From UBA5359 sp002410925 [NCBI: bacterium UBP13_UBA5359] (GTDB taxonomy: Bacteria; UBP13; UBA5359): 64,000 bases of DNA. Where the stretch lies: positions 305,282 to 369,281 of the forward strand of contig DHPR01000033.1 in assembly GCA_002410925.1 (NCBI GenBank). Reading direction: 5' to 3'. Shown here piece by piece: positions 48,342 to 57,732 of the stretch. A program made the translations under genes and the position numbers. Every line of letters starts with the position of its first letter. Positions within the stretch are counted from its first letter, which is position 1. Under the pieces are notes generated by a model. The model was not told the DNA's origin, did no database searches, and worked only from the letters and a program-made list of their open reading frames with translations.

Positions 48342-49024
48342 CTCTTCGCCGTTACTCCTTCGCACACGGATATTATCTCCTGTATCACGTCATTGATGCT
48401 CTTCTTATCGCTATCTATCAGAATAGCATCTTCCGCTGGGCGCAGTGGCGCCAGCGCCCGATCGCTATCACGGTTATCGCGTTCTTCAATATCAGCAAGC
48501 ACCAGCTCATAACGAATATCGCTGCCTCTTTTCTGCAGTTCCAACCAGCGTCTTCTGGCACGTTCCTCCACGGAGGCCGTCAGGAATATCTTCACCTGCG
48601 CCTCAGGGAAGATAACGGTGCCGATGTCTCTGCCCTCCATAACTACTCCGCCTCGCTTACCGAGACGCCGTTGCAACGCTGACAGTTGTTCTCTGACTCC
48701 TGCAACAGCCGATATTGGTGAAGCCAGGCGTGATATCTTTGGCGTCCTTATTTCATCAGTAATGTCACAGCCGTTTGCTACTATCCGCTGGGCGCCGTTT
48801 TGCCGGACAAACTCAAATTTCATATCCGCCGCCAGCCTGGTCAGTTCCTCTTCATTCTCCACAACGCCGTAGCGCAAGCCAAGCCAGGCCACAGCTCTGT
48901 ACATGGCACCGGTATCTATATAAGTATAGCCTAAATATTTAGCCAAGCCCCTTGCCACACTGCTCTTACCGGCTCCGGCCGGGCCGTCTATGGCAACAAT
49001 CAAATCCCCGGCAATATTATGCAC
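48338..49024 (-). CDS. cmk: Cytidylate kinase
   Basis: Phosphorylates CMP and dCMP. The 228 residues show IAIDGPAGAGKSS, YIDTGAMYRAV and EGRDIGTVIFPEA. Start is GTG 49024, inside the last codons of aroA, with GGAGG nine bases upstream. Confidence 0.95.
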   Translation of the reverse strand: MHNIAGDLIVAIDGPAGAGKSSVARGLAKYLGYTYIDTGAMYRAVAWLGLRYGVVENEEELTRLAADMKFEFVRQNGAQRIVANGCDITDEIRTPKISRLASPISAVAGVREQLSALQRRLGKRGGVVMEGRDIGTVIFPEAQVKIFLTASVEERARRRWLELQKRGSDIRYELVLADIEERDNRDSDRALAPLRPAEDAILIDSDKKSINDVIQEIISVCEGVTAKR

Positions 49025-50312
49025 CAGCGCATACCTCCTCCAATATCTTATAAAAATGAGGGAAAGAAATGTCTATACAATCTGTGTTCATAATACGGCT
49101 TTCACCCAAGGCCAAGGCTGCCGCTATCGAGGCTGACATAGCAATGCGATGATCGCCGCTGCTATCGACAACAGCACTCTGTAGTCTGCCGCCGCCGATA
49201 ATTCTCATCCCATCCTTCGTTTCCATAGCTCTCGCACCAAAAGCGCGCAGCATACTGCATACGGAAGCAATTCTATCAGTTTCCTTTACCCGCAGCTCGG
49301 CGGCATCCTTGATCAGTGTTTCCCCATCAGCCAGAGCAGCGGCCACGGCCAAAGCCGGGATTTCATCGATAAGCCGCGGTATCAGCGGAGCATCGATTAC
49401 CGTCCCTCGTAATTCACCGCCGATTATCGATATATTGCCCACCGGCTCGCCGGCCTCCTCTCTGACATGGGCTACCTTCAACTCGGCGCCCATAGCGCGA
49501 AGAACATCTATGATACCTGTTCGGGTAGGGTTAAGCCCTATATCGACTAAAGTGAGGGCGGCACCGGGAAGAGATGCGGCCAGTACCATAAAGAAAGCAG
49601 CCGACGATATATCACCCGGTATGCTGATCTCTCTGCCTGTCATAGTGCCGCCGGGGTTAAGAGCAACACTGTTGCCGTCGATAGAGATATCCGCCCCAAA
49701 GGCCGCCAGCATACGCTCTCCATGATCGCGTGATTTATACGGCTCCCATATATTAGTAGGGTCCTCGGCAAAGAGACCTGAGAGCAGCAATGATGTTTTT
49801 ATCTGAGCACTGGCCACAGGAATTTTATAGTTCAAACCTGCCAGCGGATATCTGCCCCGAACTGCTACCGGTGCCAATATCCTGGCACTGCGCCCCTGAA
49901 AGGTCGCGCCCCTTAGAGAGAGCGGTCTGGTAACGCGATCCATCGGTCTTTCTCTCAAAGATTCATCTCCGGTTACAACCGCAAACATATCCAATCCTGC
50001 CAGAAGCCCCAACATAAGCCTGGCTGTAGTACCTGAATTGCCCGCCTGCAAAATATCTTCGGGTTCATGCAGTCCCTGTATGCCCCGACCCTTTACAATT
50101 ACATGGCTGCCTTCCTGTACAATGGAAACACCCAGCATTTTGAAGATATCCACCGTTGCACGGCAATCTGCCGAATCCAGAAAATTATGGATAACGGAAT
50201 CTCCTTCTGCCAGCGCTCCTAACATAATCGCTCTGTGTGATATCGATTTATCACCCGGAACTCTGATTACGCCGCCAACGCTTCGACATGGTAGTATCGT
50301 TTTGCAGCTCAT
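49017..50312 (-). CDS. aroA: 3-phosphoshikimate 1-carboxyvinyltransferase (EPSP synthase)
   Basis: Sixth step of the shikimate pathway, joining PEP to shikimate 3-phosphate. The 431 residues include VPGDKSISHRA, LQAGNSGTTARLM, and RVKETDRIASV. AGNSGTT with the residues after it is a class II-like variant rather than the glyphosate-sensitive enterobacterial form, but this is not certain. Overlaps tyrA (TGATG). Confidence 0.95.
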   Translation of the reverse strand: MSCKTILPCRSVGGVIRVPGDKSISHRAIMLGALAEGDSVIHNFLDSADCRATVDIFKMLGVSIVQEGSHVIVKGRGIQGLHEPEDILQAGNSGTTARLMLGLLAGLDMFAVVTGDESLRERPMDRVTRPLSLRGATFQGRSARILAPVAVRGRYPLAGLNYKIPVASAQIKTSLLLSGLFAEDPTNIWEPYKSRDHGERMLAAFGADISIDGNSVALNPGGTMTGREISIPGDISSAAFFMVLAASLPGAALTLVDIGLNPTRTGIIDVLRAMGAELKVAHVREEAGEPVGNISIIGGELRGTVIDAPLIPRLIDEIPALAVAAALADGETLIKDAAELRVKETDRIASVCSMLRAFGARAMETKDGMRIIGGGRLQSAVVDSSGDHRIAMSASIAAALALGESRIMNTDCIDISFPHFYKILEEVCAGA

Positions 50313-51163
50313 CAGTTTAATCCATTCCTATATTCTTTGGCGTTCTCCAGAAACCTCAGCAAAGACTTCTCGTCGCTGCTGGAGATCATATCCGATAAAT
50401 AATCAAGCTGCTTCCTGAATAGATCCAACGCTTTAAGAACTTCCATTTTATTACTGACATAGATATCATTCCACATCTTAGGATCGCTGCCGGCCACCCG
50501 GGTAATATCTTTGAAACCACCGGCGGCAAGCCGTGTCAGCTCCTTCAATTGCATATCGGCAACAGTATTCACCAGAGATTGCGCCACAGCATGCGGTAGA
50601 TGGCTGACCATGGCTACCAGAGTATCATGCTCAGCCAATTCCATAATCTCCGGCAAAGCGCCCACTCCTTTCACCAGCGCCGTCAAACGCCTGATATGAT
50701 CACCATGATCATCAACCGGCATCAGTAGATATCTGGCGTTTATAAAGAGATCCGGGGAGGCATACGCTATGCCCGCCCTCTCTGCACCAGCCATAGGATG
50801 CCCACCGATAAGAGAACTGCCTTCAGGCCTGAGCTTCTTCAGTTCATCAATCAGCATGGATTTCGTGCTACAAACGTCTGTAATCAACGAACCTGGCTTC
50901 ATATGAGGCATCATTATTCTTCCAAGGTCTATGGATGCCATTACCGGAGCAGCCAGCACAAGTATATCGGCACCCATAGCAGCCTCTACCGGGTCCAACG
51001 TTCCCTGGTCCACTGCCCCCATATCCAATGCTCTCTCTACTGTCCGAGCAGATCTGCCCAAGCCTACTACCTCTTCGGCCAATCCGTTCTGCCTGACAGC
51101 CATACCCAGCGAGCCGCCAATCAAACCAAGGCCGGCAATGACACAGCAATGGTAGAGGGGCAT
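50312..51163 (-). CDS. tyrA: Prephenate dehydrogenase
   Basis: Forms 4-hydroxyphenylpyruvate on the way to tyrosine. The 283-residue protein has the NAD motif GLGLIGGSLG, GGHPMAGAERAG and the catalytic-region SHLPHAVAQSLV. No ACT domain is attached, so allosteric control may be weak. Confidence 0.94.
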   Translation of the reverse strand: MPLYHCCVIAGLGLIGGSLGMAVRQNGLAEEVVGLGRSARTVERALDMGAVDQGTLDPVEAAMGADILVLAAPVMASIDLGRIMMPHMKPGSLITDVCSTKSMLIDELKKLRPEGSSLIGGHPMAGAERAGIAYASPDLFINARYLLMPVDDHGDHIRRLTALVKGVGALPEIMELAEHDTLVAMVSHLPHAVAQSLVNTVADMQLKELTRLAAGGFKDITRVAGSDPKMWNDIYVSNKMEVLKALDLFRKQLDYLSDMISSSDEKSLLRFLENAKEYRNGLN

Positions 51164-51164
51164 T

Positions 51165-52187
51165 CTAGACTCTCCTCCCTAAAATCTCGGCAATAGGCTT
51201 GATCTCTGCCATTAGCTTGACAAAGTTTGCATATGTAAGTGATTGCGATCCATCGGAGAGCGCTTCGCCCGGGCGAGGATGCACTTCTATCATCAGACCG
51301 TCAGCACCGGCGGCTATGGCCGCACGCGCCATCGGCGCCACCAGACGCCAATGTCCGGTGCCATGGCTGGGATCCACCCATACGGGCAGATGAGAAAGTT
51401 CTCGAATCAAGGGCACTGCGCTAAGATCCAGAGTGTTACGGGTATATGGCTCGAACGTTCTGATTCCACGCTCACAGAGTATGACGGATGTATTGCCTTC
51501 CGACATGATATACTCTGCCGCCATAAGCAGTTCCTCAATAGTAGCCGACAGCCCCCTTTTCAACAAAACAGGCTTCCTGGATTTGCCTACCTCTCTCAAA
51601 AGAAAGAAGTTCTGCATATTTCGGGCGCCTATCTGCAACATATCCGAATATTCCATTACCAGATCTACGCTGCGGGGATCCATGATCTCAGTAACGATAG
51701 GCAGCCCGGTCTCCTGCCTGGCCGCAGCCAGTATCTTCAGCCCCTCCTCTTCAAGCCCCTGGAAGGCATACGGAGATGTCCTGGGCTTGAATGCTCCTCC
51801 ACGCAGTATGCCTGCTCCCGCAGCCTTGATGGCCCGCGCCGTTTCCAGCAACTGCTCTTGGTTTTCCACAGCGCACGGCCCGGCGGAAATAACTACTGCA
51901 TCTCCCCCTATGGTTACATCGCCAACCTTAATAATCGTATTCTCAGGCTGAAACTCCCTGCCGGCCAGACGAAAAGGCTTTAATATAGGTACGACTTTTT
52001 CAACAGCGGTTATGGCTTCCAGCTGCTCTGCCAACAAGGCTTTCTCGTCATTATGTACGCCGATAGCACCTATTATCGTCTTCTCTACACCTTCAGAAAC
52101 ATGAGTTCCATAGCCCTTATCTCCCAGACGTCTGACAACCTGGCGTATATCGGCCTCAGTCGCCTCCCGCTTCATGATAATTATCAT
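51165..52187 (-). CDS. aroF: 3-deoxy-7-phosphoheptulonate synthase (DAHP synthase)
   Basis: First enzyme of the shikimate pathway. The 340 residues have an N-terminal ferredoxin-like regulatory domain (about 1 to 70) followed by the TIM barrel with SAGPCAVENQEQ, GGAFKPRTSPYAFQG and DPSHGTG. This is the class I beta type found in Thermotoga and Gram-positive bacteria. One base separates it from tyrA. Confidence 0.95.
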   Translation of the reverse strand: MIIIMKREATEADIRQVVRRLGDKGYGTHVSEGVEKTIIGAIGVHNDEKALLAEQLEAITAVEKVVPILKPFRLAGREFQPENTIIKVGDVTIGGDAVVISAGPCAVENQEQLLETARAIKAAGAGILRGGAFKPRTSPYAFQGLEEEGLKILAAARQETGLPIVTEIMDPRSVDLVMEYSDMLQIGARNMQNFFLLREVGKSRKPVLLKRGLSATIEELLMAAEYIMSEGNTSVILCERGIRTFEPYTRNTLDLSAVPLIRELSHLPVWVDPSHGTGHWRLVAPMARAAIAAGADGLMIEVHPRPGEALSDGSQSLTYANFVKLMAEIKPIAEILGRRV

Positions 52188-52217
52188 ATTCCTTACCTCT
52201 TCTTCCTACTCAAACTA

Positions 52218-53315
52218 CTATCTCCCAAGCACATCTGAAAGGGCCTTTACGAACCTTCCATTCTGCTCCATATTACCTATGGTAACACGGATATAGTCCG
52301 AAAGCCCGAATATATCGCCCGTTCTGATAATTACTCCCTTGGACATCAGGGCTCTGAAAAGCTCTCTTGAATCCAGGCCGACCCTGACCATAATAAAGTT
52401 AGCTTCTGTTGGTATATAATCCAGGCCCATAGCGGTAAAGCTCTGTTGCAAGAACCTCTTTCCTTCAGAAACGAGCTGCCGGCTACGCCTGACTTGATTC
52501 GGATCACTCAAAGATGCCTGTGCCGCTGCTAGCGCCAGACTATTGACATTAAAGGGTTCCTTGACACGATTGAGATGAGCAACTATCTCCGGCGAAGAGA
52601 CTGCATACCCCACGCGCAAACCGGCTAAACCGTAAATTTTGGAGAAAGTGCGCAAAGTCACTACATGTCGCCCTTCACCGATATAGCGAAGGCTGTCCGG
52701 ATAATCCTCAGATTCCACATATTCATAGTATGCTTCATCGAAGACGGCAACAGCATCTGCCGGCAGCTTTGTTAGAAAGCTCTCTACCTCATTCTGCCTT
52801 ACTATAGTCCCTGTCGGGTTGTTAGGATTACAGATAAAAATGAGCTTTGTCCTGTCGCTGAATTTAGATGCCATGGCATCCAGATCATGCCGAAAATCCT
52901 TCAAAGGCACCTTTATAAGCCTGGCGTTCATCAGAACAGCAGCTGAATCATAGCGTGAGAATGAGGGATCGGCCACTATTACCTCATCTCCCGGATGAAG
53001 ATAAGTTATCCCTAAAAAGTGTATTATCTCATCCGAGCCGTTGCCGATAAAGAGCTGATTGGGTTCTACTTTCAACATGCAAGCAAGCGCTTTTTTCAAG
53101 TAATAAGCATTGCCGTCAGGATATATCTGCATTCCGGCCGCCGCCTTGCGTGCGGCTTCAACAGCCAATGGTGAGGGGCCGAGCGGATTTTCATTGGATG
53201 CCATCTTGATTACCCCTGTTATGCCCAGTTCTCTCTCTACTTCCTCAACCGGCTTTCCCGGCTCATACGGCTCCAGATCCGCTATACAGGGACGTACCAA
53301 TGCATCAATAGACAT
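52218..53315 (-). CDS. hisC: Histidinol-phosphate aminotransferase / aromatic aminotransferase
   Basis: PLP enzyme of 365 residues: MASNENPLGPSPLA, FICNPNNPTGT, the PLP lysine in RTFSKIYGLAGLRVGY. HisC proteins in such operons often act on prephenate-derived keto acids as well as on histidinol phosphate. It sits with aroF, tyrA and aroA, not in a his operon, so the aromatic role is likely. Start 53315 follows GGAGGT. Confidence 0.92.
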   Translation of the reverse strand: MSIDALVRPCIADLEPYEPGKPVEEVERELGITGVIKMASNENPLGPSPLAVEAARKAAAGMQIYPDGNAYYLKKALACMLKVEPNQLFIGNGSDEIIHFLGITYLHPGDEVIVADPSFSRYDSAAVLMNARLIKVPLKDFRHDLDAMASKFSDRTKLIFICNPNNPTGTIVRQNEVESFLTKLPADAVAVFDEAYYEYVESEDYPDSLRYIGEGRHVVTLRTFSKIYGLAGLRVGYAVSSPEIVAHLNRVKEPFNVNSLALAAAQASLSDPNQVRRSRQLVSEGKRFLQQSFTAMGLDYIPTEANFIMVRVGLDSRELFRALMSKGVIIRTGDIFGLSDYIRVTIGNMEQNGRFVKALSDVLGR

Positions 53316-53341
53316 ACTATTACCTCCAAATAATATCTGTT

Positions 53342-55687
53342 TCACTGACGAGTTTTGACACCGGATATTGCTGCCGCCGTGTCGGACTCTAGCGCACCGG
53401 CTCTCTCCAGCAACCAGAAACCGGCCAAAATTATCAGACAGGCAAGTGATTTATATACATGCGCCAGCAAGTTATGGGTACCAAGCATCGTAACGACACT
53501 AACTGCCGAAAAGGCCGTAGCAAACATACCGATGATAAACATCAGCATCAAAGATCCTCCGCCCTGCCGATGCAGCTTCATAAATCCCAGTGCCGCTACT
53601 ACATAGAGAAAAGCAATAATAGCTTCCATATACATGGCCGGTTCGCCTACACTCTTGCCGGGAATATAGGCAAACGGCCTCAATTGGGCAAATGATTCCA
53701 GGAGAAGATAAAGCAGCAATGCTACAAGTATGGGCAACAGGGCTTCCTGAAGAGGATTCTCTGCAAGAAGATAATTTCTTCTTTTAGGCATAAAGACTGC
53801 TGCAATGATCATAAATGCGCCTATCAAACGTGAACATATCCAGAGCCCGATAGTCATTCCATCGTTCCCCTGAGATAAAATCGATATGCCTCCGGGAAAT
53901 GTCATCAGATGCAAAAGATCGAGCAAAGACATTACCAAAAAAGCCTTTCCCAACAGAGAAAGGCGGCTATCGCCTGTCCGCCTGGCAGCAGAAAAAGCAA
54001 TATAAAAAATTATTATGCCTACCGCTGACGAATAAAGCTCCATCACGGTATGCAAATAGAGATATGGCATCCCACTAAGATCATTATAGCTATAACGAAA
54101 GATAAACTGGGCAAAGAGGTTGATCATGGCAACCAGAACTATAAGATGAACCTTATAACGATTGAGAAAAGAATCCTTAACCTTACACTCTTGCTGGGTT
54201 TCTGAGGCACCGCTAAAAGCATCCGCAACCCCTTCAATCAAATCCTTGGATAAACATGAAGCCATGACCACCCTATTACGACCGGTCTGCTTGGCTCTAT
54301 AAAGCGCTTTGTCTGAGGCAGCTAAAAGCATGGTTTTGGTGGATCCATCGACAGGAAATGTCGATATGCCTATACTTACTGTTACTTTGCTCTCCGAACC
54401 ATCATCCTGATTATAGTAATGCAGAGTCTCTCTAACTTCCCTTCTTATACGCTCAGCTACTAATTCCGCTTCAGCTACGCTGGTTTCAGGTAGCACGACA
54501 CAGAACTCTTCACCGCCATAGCGAGCCAAAATATCTATACTCCGAGTATTGCTCTCCAGAAGACTGGAAAGGCGCTTCAACAGAATATCGCCGGCCAAAT
54601 GCCCGAAGCGATCGTTGTATCGCTTAAAATGATCTATATCGAGCATCAATACGGAGAGTGGCCGCTGGAAACGTTTGGCCCGCTCCAATTCATCATCAAG
54701 ACGCTGCTGAAGATATCTGTGGTTGTTAAGTCTGGTCAGACCATCTGTTATCGCCAGCCTGGAAACTTCCTTAAAGAGGCGCCCATGCTCTATGACAACA
54801 GCCGCTTCGTGGGCAACTACAGTAAGAAGGTTTATCTCCTCTGTAGAAGGATCATGCTCCTGTCTGTAACCCAGATGCAAAACGCCCAGGCTTCTGCCTT
54901 CAATTTTCAGGGGTATCGATATTATTGTTACCGTCTTTCCCAACGAAAAACGAAAATCATCCCGGACGGGAAGCTCACTCTCGTTTATGTCGGCAATAAT
55001 ATCGTATTCACCGGTCTCTATTACCTTCCCGCTGAGATCTTCTCCCGGTGACAGCTCTATGCTTCTTATCATGGGCGAACAACCGGCAGATGCCAGATGA
55101 CGAATAATCTGCTTCTCTTCGTCGAGTATCATTATTATGCCGGTGCTTGCTCCGGAAAAATCCATTACCTTATGCAGAAAGCGGATGGAATTCTCTTCAA
55201 AGTCAAGTTGACCGTGCAAAGACTTGCTTATTTCGAAGAGATATGATAGTTCCTTTACTTTAAGATTAAGATCGGCTTCCGCCTGCTGATAGAGATCAAA
55301 ATCGCGCCTGGACGCAGCGATGATATTGGAAACTATGCGGCTGAGGGCAGCCAGAAAGGAAGATACCGCCCGACAATCATTTTCCACAGTATCAAATGGG
55401 CCGGCCAGAATAGCTGCCAACAGCCTCTCTTCCAGCATAACAGGTGCCAGGCAATAATCTCTGCCGGAGATACCGCAACGAATAAAGTTACCGTCGCCCA
55501 CAGCAGCGACAATCTCCTCCCAGGAGATTGATATATTATCAGCACCGACGCCGGAAATACTTCCCGAAGTGCTCCATATATGAACATCAGCACCGATCAA
55601 GTGTGCTGATGCCTTTTCAAGCTCTATGATATCCCGCATATCAAATATTTGCAGGAGATCATATCTTGCAAAATTTGCAGCCCCCAT
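53342..55687 (-). CDS. Diguanylate cyclase: PocR-like, GAF, GGDEF and C-terminal MASE3-like membrane domain
   Basis: A 781-residue cyclic di-GMP synthase. The N-terminal 130 residues look PocR-like (LLQIFDMRDIIELEKASAH). A GAF domain follows (about 165 to 320), then GGDEF (about 325 to 490) with RYGGEEF and RSID as product-inhibition site. The last 250 residues hold eight hydrophobic segments that resemble MASE3 (LLDLLHLMTFPGG). In known cyclases this sensor usually precedes GGDEF. Start at 55687 follows TAGGAG. It stands 26 bases before hisC, so cotranscription with aromatic genes is possible. Confidence 0.85.
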   Translation of the reverse strand: MGAANFARYDLLQIFDMRDIIELEKASAHLIGADVHIWSTSGSISGVGADNISISWEEIVAAVGDGNFIRCGISGRDYCLAPVMLEERLLAAILAGPFDTVENDCRAVSSFLAALSRIVSNIIAASRRDFDLYQQAEADLNLKVKELSYLFEISKSLHGQLDFEENSIRFLHKVMDFSGASTGIIMILDEEKQIIRHLASAGCSPMIRSIELSPGEDLSGKVIETGEYDIIADINESELPVRDDFRFSLGKTVTIISIPLKIEGRSLGVLHLGYRQEHDPSTEEINLLTVVAHEAAVVIEHGRLFKEVSRLAITDGLTRLNNHRYLQQRLDDELERAKRFQRPLSVLMLDIDHFKRYNDRFGHLAGDILLKRLSSLLESNTRSIDILARYGGEEFCVVLPETSVAEAELVAERIRREVRETLHYYNQDDGSESKVTVSIGISTFPVDGSTKTMLLAASDKALYRAKQTGRNRVVMASCLSKDLIEGVADAFSGASETQQECKVKDSFLNRYKVHLIVLVAMINLFAQFIFRYSYNDLSGMPYLYLHTVMELYSSAVGIIIFYIAFSAARRTGDSRLSLLGKAFLVMSLLDLLHLMTFPGGISILSQGNDGMTIGLWICSRLIGAFMIIAAVFMPKRRNYLLAENPLQEALLPILVALLLYLLLESFAQLRPFAYIPGKSVGEPAMYMEAIIAFLYVVAALGFMKLHRQGGGSLMLMFIIGMFATAFSAVSVVTMLGTHNLLAHVYKSLACLIILAGFWLLERAGALESDTAAAISGVKTRQ

Positions 55688-55819
55688 CGCGACTCCTACA
55701 GCTATGCATTTAATGTCATTATTATAGCATAGAGATAACAATAAACCATATCTTTTCGGTTGGTTTCTTATATGATGCAACGCGTACCGGAATGCTTACC
55801 GGCAAGCGTATCCCCGTCG

Positions 55820-55848
55820 TTGCGCCCTCTATCGTCTGCAGATATAAT
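55820..55848 (+). promoter_or_regulatory. Promoter of the CphA-N-like gene
   Basis: TTGCGC (55820-55825), 17-base spacer, perfect TATAAT (55843-55848). The expected transcript starts near 55855, which rules out ATG 55792 and supports the TTG start at 55870. Confidence 0.72.
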
Positions 55849-55869
55849 TATAGCAAGGGGGAAGGTATT

Positions 55870-56469
55870 TTGCACATTATTAATATAATCTTTCAAGATG
55901 CTCCGCAAAGCGAGAGTATTCGCAATCTGCGGCAAGGTTCAAAAAGGGCGATAGTTCATCTGGATATGGAAAATGATGCAGATATCTCTACCAGCGCCAT
56001 ACCCGGCCTTGCAAAAAAAATGGAAATAGCGCTTCCGGGCATTCTGGAAGCGCCTGCCGAAGAGCTGCAACATATATGCGGCTTGGCTGACACAGATGCG
56101 CATGATTTCAAAGAAGAGATCACAGAGGGCACCAGCCTTTGCCATCTCTTAGAGCATATTATCATTTATATGCTCGGGCGCCGTATGGGGCGCTGTGCCG
56201 GTTTCTCAGGGCAGCGTTCACAGGATATAGAGGCCGGGTTGAAAACACACCATTACCTGGTAGTAGAATACGCTAACAAGCTTGAAGCCATTGTGGCCAT
56301 AGATTTGGCATTTCAGATGGTCAACGCCTGGCTGCATGATAAAACAGTCAGCCTTGATCGTGATACGCTGATAACCGGGGTGCAGAAGCGCCTGGCCTTA
56401 ATGCTTCCGCCCTATACGGGCAAGCCCATACAAGGCATTACAGAGCTCAAACCCTCTCATACGGCATAA
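55870..56469 (+). CDS. Free-standing homologue of the cyanophycin synthetase N-terminal domain
   Basis: The 199 residues resemble the N-terminal domain of cyanophycin synthetase (CphA). They share AIVHLDMEND, the LPGILEAP region, an EGTSLCHLLEHIIIYMLG block and HHYLVVEYANKLEAIVAIDLAFQMV. There is no ATP-grasp or Mur-ligase domain. HLLEH is an HxxEH motif, as in some zinc peptidases, and the CphA N-domain is reported to have a hydrolytic site. The start is TTG 55870 after AAGGGGG; a longer frame from 55792 lies upstream of the likely transcription start. It is convergent with the dGTPase gene, overlapping by 23 bases. Confidence 0.7.
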   Translation: MHIINIIFQDAPQSESIRNLRQGSKRAIVHLDMENDADISTSAIPGLAKKMEIALPGILEAPAEELQHICGLADTDAHDFKEEITEGTSLCHLLEHIIIYMLGRRMGRCAGFSGQRSQDIEAGLKTHHYLVVEYANKLEAIVAIDLAFQMVNAWLHDKTVSLDRDTLITGVQKRLALMLPPYTGKPIQGITELKPSHTA

Positions 56470-57607
56470 ATAGTCTCTTATATTCGTCCAGAGCATAGCG
56501 GTCCGTCATACCTGCAATATAATCAGAGATTACCACCTGTAAAGGCAGAGAGTCCATCCTCTGTTGGACATGCGGCGGCAACTGCTCTGGGCGATTGATA
56601 TAAACATCAAAGAGACTTTTAATAAATCTTGCAGCTTTATCGGCCATGCGCATAACACGATAATGCCTGTAAACCCTGGTCATGAGAAAGCCTTTGAGTT
56701 CGCTGTTCAATTTCATCATCCAAGGAGAGAAGGCCACCAGTCGCTCGCTAACTCCCCTGACGTCATCAACCGAAGATATCTTATGCTTCTTAAGATTGGA
56801 TAGAGTCTGTTGCGCGGCATCCATTACCAGATCATTTATCAGCTGCTTTACCACTTGATATTTACGTCTGTCCATATCCAAGCCGGGATAGAACCTCTTT
56901 ACATCATCATAGGCTCTCTTCCAAATCTCCAGTGATAACAGCTCTTCCTCTGTAATTAACCCGGCTGTCAGTCCGTCATCGAGATCATGATTATTATAAG
57001 CTATCTCATCGGCCAGATCTACCAGTTGTGCTTCAAGAGTGGGAGATTGACCCGGTTGGTAATCAGCATTTCCAGGGTAATCATAATCGGTATTATGCTT
57101 TATTATCCCCTCTCTAACCTCATACGTAAGATTTAGCCCCGGGAAAGCGGGATACCGCTCTTCCAGCTCCTCTACAACTCGTAATCCATGCCTGTTATGC
57201 TCAAAGCCGCCGAAATCACGCATGATTTCTTGCAATGCATCTTCGCCTGAATGTCCAAAGGGAGTATGCCCCAGATCATGAGCCAGCGCTATAGCCTCCG
57301 TCAAATCCTCGTTCAAGCGGAGCATGCGGGACATAGTCCTGGCTATCTGGGACACTTCAAGCGTATGCGTCAATCGCGTCCGATAATAATCCCCCTCGTG
57401 AATGACGTAAACTTGAGTCTTATACTCCAAACGCCTGAAGGCAGTGCAATGTACAATTCTATCTCTATCCCTCTGGAAAGAGCTGCGATATGTATGGTCA
57501 TCTTCCGGATAACGCCTTCCCGCACTATCTACCGCACACATAGCGTATGGAGCCAGCATCGTGCGCTCAATCTCCATATAATCGCCGGATGGTAAGAGAT
57601 TATACAC
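56447..57607 (-). CDS. dgt: Deoxyguanosinetriphosphate triphosphohydrolase-like protein (HD domain)
   Basis: Cleaves dNTPs, mainly dGTP in known members, to nucleoside and triphosphate. The 386 residues carry RRLEYKTQVY, the His in RLTHTLEVSQ, HDLGHTPFGHSGE, and Asp in LADEIAYNNHDLDDG. Start is taken at GTG 57607 after AAGGAGGG, or TTG 57610; ATG 57577 has no ribosome site. In many genomes dgt precedes dnaG and rpoD; here they are not present. Confidence 0.92.
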   Translation of the reverse strand: MYNLLPSGDYMEIERTMLAPYAMCAVDSAGRRYPEDDHTYRSSFQRDRDRIVHCTAFRRLEYKTQVYVIHEGDYYRTRLTHTLEVSQIARTMSRMLRLNEDLTEAIALAHDLGHTPFGHSGEDALQEIMRDFGGFEHNRHGLRVVEELEERYPAFPGLNLTYEVREGIIKHNTDYDYPGNADYQPGQSPTLEAQLVDLADEIAYNNHDLDDGLTAGLITEEELLSLEIWKRAYDDVKRFYPGLDMDRRKYQVVKQLINDLVMDAAQQTLSNLKKHKISSVDDVRGVSERLVAFSPWMMKLNSELKGFLMTRVYRHYRVMRMADKAARFIKSLFDVYINRPEQLPPHVQQRMDSLPLQVVISDYIAGMTDRYALDEYKRLFMPYERV

Positions 57608-57732
57608 CAAAGCTTCCCTCCTTAGCTGATAACATATCCTTTATAAGTATGCCATTAAACAGGATATCAACACGCGATAGAAGCGAGATCGGTACGCCGG
57701 ATCGTAAAGAAGGCTATCCGTCAAGCACCTCA

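Noticed and set aside
55792-55869. An upstream ATG start for the CphA-N-like protein
   Set aside because: It lies before the likely transcription start near 55855 and lacks a ribosome site.
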